From assembly GCA_035472475.1 (NCBI GenBank), contig DATIPA010000005.1, positions 1-11,401 on the forward strand: a DNA stretch of 11,401 nt. Reading direction: 5' to 3'. Shown piece by piece: positions 5,141 through 11,401 of the stretch. The stretch comes from JAFAXD01 sp035472475 (GTDB taxonomy: Bacteria; Pseudomonadota; Alphaproteobacteria; Rhizobiales; Xanthobacteraceae). A program made the position numbers and the translations under genes. The stretch's first letter is position 1. The number at the start of each line of letters is the position of its first letter. Below the pieces are notes generated by a model. The model was not told the origin of the DNA, did not search any database, and worked only from the letters and a program-made list of their open reading frames with translations.

Positions 5141-6763
5141 CTACGCAGCAGTGCGCATCTCCGGCTTGGGGGCGAAATGCCGATGATCGGCCATGGCCCA
5201 TTGCTGCGCGTAGTGCGGATCGTGCGTGCCGGCAATGAGCTCCCGCGCGCCGAGGAATTTATAGACCTCGGCGAAGCTCTTCACCTCGCTCGCCGACATG
5301 CGCTTGAGGATGTGCTGCGGGCGTAGCTCATTGGGATGGCCGAGGCCGGCGGCGCCGACGAGTTCCCCGAGCGCGGCGAGCGTGTTGTGGTGGAACCTGG
5401 CGACGCGCTCAGCCTTGGTCTCCACCACGATCGCGCGCTGGCGCAACCGATTCTGGGTCGCCACGCCGCTTGGACAACGGTCGGTGTGGCAGGTCTGCGC
5501 CTGCACGCAGCCGAGCGCAAACATGAATCCGCGCGCGATGTTGCACCAATCGGCCCCCAACGCGAGCACCCGCGCCATGTCGAAGCCGGTGATGATGCGG
5601 CCGCTTGCGCCGAGGCGCACGGTGTCGCGCAGACCGGCACCGGTGAGCGTGTTGTGCGCGAAAATCAGGCCTTCGCGCAGCGGCGTTCCGATGTGATCGG
5701 CAAACTCGAGCGGCGAAGCGCCGGTACCGCCCTCCTTGCCGTCGATCACGATGAAATCGGCGCGAATACCGGTTTCCAGCATGGCTTTGCAGATCGCCAT
5801 GAACTCCCAGGGATGTCCGATGCAGAGCTTGAAGCCGATCGGCTTGCCGGCTGCCAACTCGCGCAGCCGCGCGATGAAATGCACCATCTCCACCGGTGTC
5901 GCGAATGCCGGATGCCGCGCCGGCGATACGCAGTCGAGTCCGATCGGGACGCCGCGGGACGCCGCGATTTCGGGCGACACCTTGGGGGCAGGAAGCACGC
6001 CGCCGTGACCGGGCTTGGCGCCCTGCGAGAGCTTGATCTCGATCATCTTGATCTGCGGATCGCGCGCGGCCTCTTCGAAACGCTCGGCGCAAAACGAGCC
6101 ATCCTCATTGCGGCACCCAAAATAGCCGCTGCCGAGTTCCCAGATGATGTCGCCGCCAAACTCGCGGTGATATTTGCTGAAGCCGCCTTCGCCGGTATCG
6201 TGCGCGAACCCGCCGAGCTTCGCCCCCTTGTTGAGCGCGCGGATCGCGTTGGCGCTCAGCGCCCCGAAGCTCATCGCCGAGATGTTGAGGAGCGAGAGCG
6301 AGTAGGGCTGCTTGCAGTCGGGCCCGCCGACGACGATGCGAAAATTGTGACTTTCCGGCGGGCGCGGTGCGATCGAGTGATTGATCCACTCGAAATTACT
6401 GGCGTAGATGTCTTGCTGGGTTCCGAACGGGCGCTTGTCGAGCTGACCTTTCGCGCGCTGATAGGCGACCGAACGCTTGGCGCGATTGAACGGCGTGCCG
6501 TCGGTCTCGCTCTCCAGGAAATATTGGCGGATTTCCGGGCGGATTTTCTCCAGGAAGAAACGGATATTGGCGAGGATCGGATAATTGCGCTTGAGACTGT
6601 GATTGTGCTGCATCATGTCCCACGCCCCGACGGCGGTGAGCGCGACGCAGAGTAACGAGATCGTCAGAAATATCTCCCGGAAGCCGTGGATTGTAACGAA
6701 CAGGAAGGCCAGGGCAAACACGACCGCGCCGACAGCGGTTGCCACGATGGCGGAATAGCGCAT
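5141..6763 (-). CDS. Membrane-anchored FMN-binding glutamate synthase-like protein (YerD type)
   Basis: The 540-residue product begins with two hydrophobic segments (about 5-26 and 31-48), likely a membrane hairpin, followed by a cytosolic TIM-barrel domain homologous to the synthase part of glutamate synthase. Visible motifs: NISAMSFGALS (160-170), HDTGEGGFSKYH (188-199), KLSQGAKPGHGG (244-255), the phosphate-binding DGKEGGTGAS (341-350), and Cys419-x5-Cys425-x4-Cys430 followed by PSGVATQ, which matches the 3Fe-4S site of glutamate synthases. It lacks the N-terminal glutaminase domain and the C-terminal beta-helix, so it would need free ammonia, a partner, or a different substrate. The closest named relative I know is Bacillus YerD, whose role is unclear. 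ATG 6763 follows GGGGAGGAAACC, an excellent ribosome-binding site. It is divergent from the Bug-type gene. Confidence 0.92.
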   Translation of the reverse strand: MRYSAIVATAVGAVVFALAFLFVTIHGFREIFLTISLLCVALTAVGAWDMMQHNHSLKRNYPILANIRFFLEKIRPEIRQYFLESETDGTPFNRAKRSVAYQRAKGQLDKRPFGTQQDIYASNFEWINHSIAPRPPESHNFRIVVGGPDCKQPYSLSLLNISAMSFGALSANAIRALNKGAKLGGFAHDTGEGGFSKYHREFGGDIIWELGSGYFGCRNEDGSFCAERFEEAARDPQIKMIEIKLSQGAKPGHGGVLPAPKVSPEIAASRGVPIGLDCVSPARHPAFATPVEMVHFIARLRELAAGKPIGFKLCIGHPWEFMAICKAMLETGIRADFIVIDGKEGGTGASPLEFADHIGTPLREGLIFAHNTLTGAGLRDTVRLGASGRIITGFDMARVLALGADWCNIARGFMFALGCVQAQTCHTDRCPSGVATQNRLRQRAIVVETKAERVARFHHNTLAALGELVGAAGLGHPNELRPQHILKRMSASEVKSFAEVYKFLGARELIAGTHDPHYAQQWAMADHRHFAPKPEMRTAA

Positions 6764-6859
6764 GGTTTCCTCCCCGGCTTAACGCTTTCGGCGCAGCCGT
6801 CAGCATAATCAGGGGCCGACAGGCTCGCCATGGCCATTTTATCGAGGCTCGTGTTGAGG

Positions 6860-6889
6860 TTGTGTGACAGGTGGTCGGTCACCTATTCT
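6860..6889 (+). promoter_or_regulatory. Candidate promoter with overlapping operator-like palindromes
   Basis: TTGTGT (6860-6865) and TATTCT (6884-6889) are 18 bases apart upstream of the Bug-type gene. Within this span lie two overlapping inverted repeats: GTGAC-N9-GTCAC (6864-6882) and AGGTG-N6-CACCT (6869-6884). Symmetric sites between the two hexamers are typical of repressor or activator operators. No regulator gene is in the window. Confidence 0.3.
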
Positions 6890-6923
6890 GGCGCCGAGCC
6901 GACATCGGCCGATGGAGGCGGAT

Positions 6924-7892
6924 ATGCACACGCTGGCGCGGTCACTTGCGTTCACACTGGTCGTGCTCGCGACTTTCGCGGCGCAAGCGCAGGACTTCCC
7001 GACCAAGCCGATCACGATCGTCAATCCGCTCACAGCCGGGACCGGCGTCGACGTCATGACGCGGCTCTATGCCGATGCGGTCGCCCGCGACACCGGCCAG
7101 CGCGTCCTGGTCGAGAACAAGACCGGCAGTGGCGGCATCGCGGCAGCGCTCGCCGTCAAGGATGCACGCCCCGACGGCTACACGCTGTTGGTGGCACATA
7201 TCGGCACGCAGTCGATACTCCCCGCCATGCAGACGCTGCCGTATGACGCGCTCAAGGACTTCGCGCCGATCACGGAGCTGTTCTACTTTCCGACCTATCT
7301 GGTGGTGCCGGCCGCGAGCCCGGCCAAGACCGCCGCCGATCTCGTCGCACTGGCAAAAGCCCGGCCGGGCGGCATCCGGCTCGCATCGCAAGGCGTCGGC
7401 TCGGGCACGCATATCCTCGGCGCGATCTGGCAGGATCTCGCCAAAGCGCCGATCGAGCACGTGCCCTATCGCGGCAGCGGGCAAATCATCCCCGATCTCT
7501 TGGCCGGTCGCGTCGATATGAGCTTCATCAGCTACCTGACGATCCGCGAATTGGCGGCGGACGGAAAGTTGCGCATTCTCGCCGTTGCTTCGCCCACGCG
7601 CTGGAGCGGACTGCCCAACGTTCCGACCATGGCCGAGGCCGGTTACCCGGGGGTCGATCAGGATACCTGGTTCGGCCTGGCGGCGCCGGCCGGCACCCCG
7701 ACGGCCATCATCACCAAACTGTTTGATCTGTTCGTCAAGGCGTCGACCGATCCAGCGTTGGTCAAGCGCGGGGGCGACGACGGCGTCACCATCGCCACCA
7801 GCAAGTCCCCGCAGGCGTTTGGCGAGCTGTGGGTGAGCGAAGAGGCGCGCTGGGGCAAGATCGTGCGCGCGCTCAACATCAAGGCGGAGTGA
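6924..7892 (+). CDS. Bug/TctC-family tripartite tricarboxylate transporter binding protein
   Basis: The 322-residue product is a periplasmic solute-binding protein of the Bug (TctC) family, which typically captures carboxylates or other small organic molecules for TctAB-type transporters or acts as a sensor. It has a signal peptide (1-22, cleavage likely after AQA), then the family opening FPTKPITIVNPLTAGTGVDVMTRL, VENKTGSGGIAAALAVKDARPDGYTLL (63-89), and the later block with VPYRGSGQIIPDLLAGRVDMSF and LPNVPTMAEAGYPG. ATG 6924 is chosen because GGAGG lies 5 bases upstream and the signal peptide begins there; an ATG at 6912 overlaps that site. No TctA or TctB gene is nearby, which is common for orphan Bug proteins. 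The ligand cannot be read from the sequence. Confidence 0.93.
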   Translation: MHTLARSLAFTLVVLATFAAQAQDFPTKPITIVNPLTAGTGVDVMTRLYADAVARDTGQRVLVENKTGSGGIAAALAVKDARPDGYTLLVAHIGTQSILPAMQTLPYDALKDFAPITELFYFPTYLVVPAASPAKTAADLVALAKARPGGIRLASQGVGSGTHILGAIWQDLAKAPIEHVPYRGSGQIIPDLLAGRVDMSFISYLTIRELAADGKLRILAVASPTRWSGLPNVPTMAEAGYPGVDQDTWFGLAAPAGTPTAIITKLFDLFVKASTDPALVKRGGDDGVTIATSKSPQAFGELWVSEEARWGKIVRALNIKAE

Positions 7893-7893
7893 G

Positions 7894-7954
7894 TTGCAGT
7901 AGGGTGGGCCCACGTGCGGTATCACCTGGACGCGCCGAGCCAAACCCTACGCAA
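7894..7954. repeat. Inverted repeat between two convergent gene ends
   Basis: TTGC-A-GTAGGGT (7894-7905) is the inverse of ACCCTACGCAA (7944-7954), giving 11 pairs with one bulged A around a 38-base centre. The right arm includes the TAG stop of the hydrolase gene (7947-7949). The left arm reads GTAGGGTGGGC, which resembles the start of an intergenic repeat I recall from Bradyrhizobium and other bacteria. No T-run follows on either strand, so it may be a bidirectional stop without a classic U-tract, or a repeat remnant. Confidence 0.45.
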
Positions 7955-8894
7955 GGCCCATCAGCTTGAGCGCCGCGCGGCCGAGCACGCCGTATGGGTT
8001 GGCGAGCGTCTCGAAAATCTCAAAGTGATTGTAGCCCTGCGCGACGATCAGCTCGACCGGCTTGCCGGCGGCCGCGACAGCGGCGTGGAACTCACAAGCC
8101 TGGCGTTGAAACTCCGGCGTCTCGTACGTTCCATAGGCGAGCACCAGCGGCGCGTTTAAGAATTCGATGTGACGCTGCGCGCTCAAGCGCTCGACGTTTG
8201 CATCGGTGAACTTCACGTAGTTCGAGCGCTTCGACAATCGCACCGGCGCGAGATCGTACATGCCGCTCGAGAGCAGCACGCCTTCGAATAATCGTGCGGG
8301 CCGGCCGGTGGAACGCCAGTCCGCAGTCGCCAGCACGCCGGCGAGATGGGCGCCGGATGAATGGCCGAACAGATAGATGCGTTGCGGGCTCCCGCCCAGG
8401 CGCGCGGCATTGTCGTAGACAAAGCCGGTGGCGCGGATCACCTGATCGGCCACGACGCCGATGTCGCCGTCGAGCTGATCGACGCCGGCGAAGTCGGGGA
8501 TGACGCAATGCGCACCGGCGCGCACGAACAGCTCGGCCGGCGTGCAGAATTCGGTCGCGCGCCGCGCCCGCCAGGCGCCGCCATGAATCAAGAGCGCAAT
8601 CGGCGCGTCGGCGCGGCCGGCGCGATAGAGGTCGATCGTCTCGATTGCGCTCGGCCCGTAGGCGATCCGCTCCGGCTCGCCAATGCGAGCTCGCACTTGC
8701 GCGCCTTCGACCGCGCGCCGCTCCGCCAGCTGCTGCGCGTTGGCCGCGTATTTGAGCTGGTCGTAGGCGTCGTCGAGCTCCTGCTGATCCATGTCGAGCC
8801 ACACGTGCGGGCCTTTTGCACGCGCGGCCGACGGTGCCGCAGTTGGCGCAGCCGCGGGGGTCCGCTGGCGTTCATCGACACGGACGTCGTTCAT
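7947..8894 (-). CDS. Alpha/beta hydrolase, arylformamidase/carboxylesterase-like
   Basis: The 315-residue product is an alpha/beta hydrolase of the HGG-containing esterase group, closest in style to arylformamidase (kynurenine formamidase) relatives. Seen: an Ala/Pro-rich N-terminal stretch (13-26), the oxyanion motif LLIHGGAW with His104-Gly105-Gly106, the nucleophile elbow FGHSSGAHLAG with Ser179, a probable acid near YGTYETPEF (Glu258), and the catalytic His290 in GYNHFEIF. There is no signal peptide, so it is probably cytosolic. ATG 8894 follows AAGGAGATCCCG, a strong ribosome-binding site; the frame stays open further upstream but without family features. It converges on the Bug-type gene and is divergent from the luciferase-like monooxygenase. 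A true kynurenine role is not supported, since no other tryptophan-catabolism gene is present. Confidence 0.88.
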   Translation of the reverse strand: MNDVRVDERQRTPAAAPTAAPSAARAKGPHVWLDMDQQELDDAYDQLKYAANAQQLAERRAVEGAQVRARIGEPERIAYGPSAIETIDLYRAGRADAPIALLIHGGAWRARRATEFCTPAELFVRAGAHCVIPDFAGVDQLDGDIGVVADQVIRATGFVYDNAARLGGSPQRIYLFGHSSGAHLAGVLATADWRSTGRPARLFEGVLLSSGMYDLAPVRLSKRSNYVKFTDANVERLSAQRHIEFLNAPLVLAYGTYETPEFQRQACEFHAAVAAAGKPVELIVAQGYNHFEIFETLANPYGVLGRAALKLMGLA

Positions 8895-9057
8895 CGGGAT
8901 CTCCTTCGACTTCCGCCAAAGGTAACACGTCGAGGTCTCGCAACCACGAATATCTGATGCGCGTCCGGCTGCATGCCTGCATTTACCGTTGCATGTTTGA
9001 CAATGGCGAGCTTGCACTGACACATGCTTTGACCACGCATCAGGAACAGTCAGCGCT
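8895..9057. other. Divergent intergenic region with repeated TGCAT words
   Basis: This gap separates the divergent hydrolase and monooxygenase genes. CTGCAT occurs at 8969-8974 and 8977-8982, TTGCAT at 8989-8994, and the inverse form ACATGC at 9022-9027; GCATGC at 8971-8976 is itself palindromic. TTGACA at 8997-9002 is a possible -35 box for the monooxygenase, but no good -10 box follows at normal spacing. The cluster could be a regulator site; evidence is weak. Confidence 0.3.
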
Positions 9058-10263
9058 ATGAGAGTTTTTCTGTTCGATCTCATTCCCTATGGGGCGCATT
9101 TCGAGGACGCCAAGGCCGCCAGGCTCCTGCCCTATCCGCTCCCCGGTCACCGTTTCGATCCTGAAATTGGCGCGGGCACGTTCGAAGAGCACCTCGAGGC
9201 CTGGGCCGAAATGGACCGGCTCGGTTTCGACGGCGTGGGCTTGAACGAGCATCACACCACCGCGCACAGCCTGATGAACTCGCCCAACATGATGGCGGCA
9301 GCGGGTGCGCAGCGCACCAAAAAGCTGAAGTTCCTGCTGCTCGGCAACCTGTTGCCGCTGCACAATCCGCTGCGCATCGCCGAGGAGCTGGCGATGGCCG
9401 ACTGCATCTCGCGCGGGCGCATTCTGTCGGGCTTCGCGCGCGGGGTGCCGCGCGAGTACAACGTCTACGGCGTGCCGATGGCGGAATCGCGTCCGCGTTT
9501 CGAGGAAGCGGTTGAGATCATCCTCAAGGCGTGGACGCAGGACGTGTTCTCTCATCAGGGCAGGTTCTGGTCCTACAAGGACATCGCGATCTGGCCGCGG
9601 CCGTACACGCGCCCGCATCCGCCGGTGTGGGTGCCGTTCACCGGCAGCAAGGAAACCATCGAATGGGCCGGCAAGCACAATTTCAACGCCGTGATCCCGG
9701 CGCTCAAGCGCGGCGTGCTTGAGGACATCACCGGCTATTTTGCGCAAGCCAAGGCTCGGCACGGACATCGCCTGACGCCCGATCAGCTCTGCCTGTTCAC
9801 CGATGCGTTTGTGGCCGAGGACAAAGCGGCGGCCCTTGAGGAATACGGCGACTATTTCCTCTACTTCAATCAAACGCTCTGGCACCACGGCAGCCTGGGC
9901 GAGAAGCATGTCACCAAGTCCTCGGGCTACGTGGCGTCGTCTTCGTACGATTATGTGCGGCCGGAGAACCGCGCCGACATCGAACTCGATCGCGAGAAGA
10001 TCCGGCTGATGACGCGCGCCGATCTCGAGGCGCGCGTGCACTCGGGAGCGCTCGCCTGGGGCGCGCCCAACGAAATCGCCGAGCACCTGATCGAGAAAGC
10101 CGAGCACGCCGGCGCCAACGCGGTCGTGCTCAACCTCAATCTCGGCGCACTGCCACATGCGTTGTTCATGGAGCAGATCCGCCGCTTCGGCCGCGACGTG
10201 CTGCCGAAGCTGCATGCGCACAAGGTGACGCGCGTGCCCGCCGCGGAACGCGCGCTGGCGTGA
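9058..10263 (+). CDS. LLM-class flavin-dependent oxidoreductase (luciferase-like)
   Basis: The 401-residue product is a bacterial luciferase-like monooxygenase, a TIM-barrel enzyme that uses reduced flavin to oxidise small organic molecules. Seen: the N-terminal strand MRVFLFDLIPYGAHF, the segment EMDRLGFDGVGLNEHH with the class-typical NEHH (63-66), GNLLPLHNPLRIAEELAMADCISRGR (96-121), GFARGVPREYNVYGVP (125-140), and WPRPYTRPHPPVWVPF followed by a C-terminal region with NLNLGALPHALFMEQIRRFGRDVLP. It is somewhat longer than many relatives. ATG 9058 is the only start fitting the family N-terminus; AGGA lies 12 bases upstream, so the ribosome-binding site is weak. It is divergent from the hydrolase. 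The partner flavin reductase is not in the window and the substrate is unknown. Confidence 0.92.
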   Translation: MRVFLFDLIPYGAHFEDAKAARLLPYPLPGHRFDPEIGAGTFEEHLEAWAEMDRLGFDGVGLNEHHTTAHSLMNSPNMMAAAGAQRTKKLKFLLLGNLLPLHNPLRIAEELAMADCISRGRILSGFARGVPREYNVYGVPMAESRPRFEEAVEIILKAWTQDVFSHQGRFWSYKDIAIWPRPYTRPHPPVWVPFTGSKETIEWAGKHNFNAVIPALKRGVLEDITGYFAQAKARHGHRLTPDQLCLFTDAFVAEDKAAALEEYGDYFLYFNQTLWHHGSLGEKHVTKSSGYVASSSYDYVRPENRADIELDREKIRLMTRADLEARVHSGALAWGAPNEIAEHLIEKAEHAGANAVVLNLNLGALPHALFMEQIRRFGRDVLPKLHAHKVTRVPAAERALA

Positions 10264-10338
10264 GGGCCGTGCGGCGAGGCGGAGCGTGTGACCAGCGACG
10301 TGCTGAAAACGTCCGATCAAATAGTCTATGCTCGATCA

Positions 10339-11310
<972 letters not shown>

Positions 11311-11319
<9 letters not shown>

Positions 11320-11401
11320 TCCGGCGAAGTGTGAGCGGTTCGCCGATTAAGATCATGCGCGGAATCAATCAATTAGCGCGCGATCGAACGCAAAACCGGT
11401 G
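11311..11401. repeat. Rhizobial-type palindromic intergenic repeat, cut by the window end
   Basis: CGCGCATGATC (11311-11321) is the exact inverse of GATCATGCGCG (11351-11361). Directly inside, CGGCGAA (11322-11328) is the inverse of TTCGCCG (11339-11345) around a 10-base loop, leaving a five-base bulge (11346-11350). This makes an 18-pair hairpin. The following AGCGCGCGATCGAACGCAAAACCGGT looks, from memory, like the next part of the RIME-like palindromic elements spread through Rhizobiales intergenic DNA, so the element probably continues beyond 11401. It overlaps the last codons and stop of the Sua5 gene and may also act in transcript ending, though no T-run follows the hairpin. Confidence 0.6.

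Noticed and set aside
5946..5965. Perfect tandem duplication of GGGACGCCGC in the glutamate-synthase-like gene
   Set aside because: A recent 10-base duplication would break the frame, yet the protein reads through with the expected EIAASRGVPIGLDCVSP segment, so it is chance repetition of GC-rich codons.
5336..6655. 439-codon plus-strand open frame opposite the glutamate-synthase-like gene
   Set aside because: The minus-strand frame carries FMN and 3Fe-4S motifs and a strong ribosome-binding site; the antisense frame shows no recognisable domain and is a codon-position mirror.
9040..10320. 426-codon minus-strand open frame opposite the monooxygenase gene
   Set aside because: Antisense to a clear LLM-class gene, Arg/Val/Glu-rich, and without recognisable motifs.

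Overview
This GC-rich window looks chromosomal and comes from an alphaproteobacterium, most likely of the order Hyphomicrobiales (Rhizobiales; Bradyrhizobium/Xanthobacteraceae-like). The basis is the sequence character of PurC, PurS and PurQ, a DUF1476/ATPase zeta-type protein divergent from purC, a Bug-type binding protein, and a palindromic repeat at the right end that resembles rhizobial intergenic elements. Genus is inference. I see no rRNA, tRNA, CRISPR array, insertion sequence or phage gene.

Left block (60-4481, minus strand). This is a purine operon read right to left: purC, an arylmalonate-decarboxylase/Asp-Glu-racemase-like enzyme, purS, two small exported cysteine-containing proteins of unknown function, then purQ. 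A predicted lipoprotein gene follows, with its own candidate promoter. PurC makes SAICAR. PurS and PurQ are the small and glutaminase subunits of FGAM synthase; the large subunit PurL is not in the window. The junctions purS/unknown-1, unknown-1/unknown-2 and unknown-2/purQ all overlap (TGATG, ATGA, GTGA), so the two exported proteins appear translationally coupled to the purine genes.

Middle block (4482-6763). Divergent from purC is a small protein of the DUF1476 family, which includes the zeta inhibitor of alphaproteobacterial F1Fo-ATP synthase. Convergent with it is a membrane-anchored, FMN-binding glutamate-synthase-like protein (YerD type). It has the synthase domain and 3Fe-4S cysteines but no glutaminase domain.

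Right block (6764-11319). A Bug/TctC-type periplasmic binding protein is divergent from the glutamate-synthase-like gene, with a possible operator between them. An arylformamidase-like alpha/beta hydrolase converges on it, a luciferase-like flavin monooxygenase is divergent from the hydrolase, and a Sua5/TsaC-type threonylcarbamoyl-AMP synthase (tRNA t6A pathway) comes last. The binding protein, hydrolase and monooxygenase suggest small-molecule uptake and catabolism, but nothing identifies a substrate.

The items most worth a second look are the two coupled exported proteins and the AMDase-like enzyme inside the purine operon, a hairpin just before purS, and two repeat-like palindromes that overlap gene ends (7894-7954 and 11311-11401).
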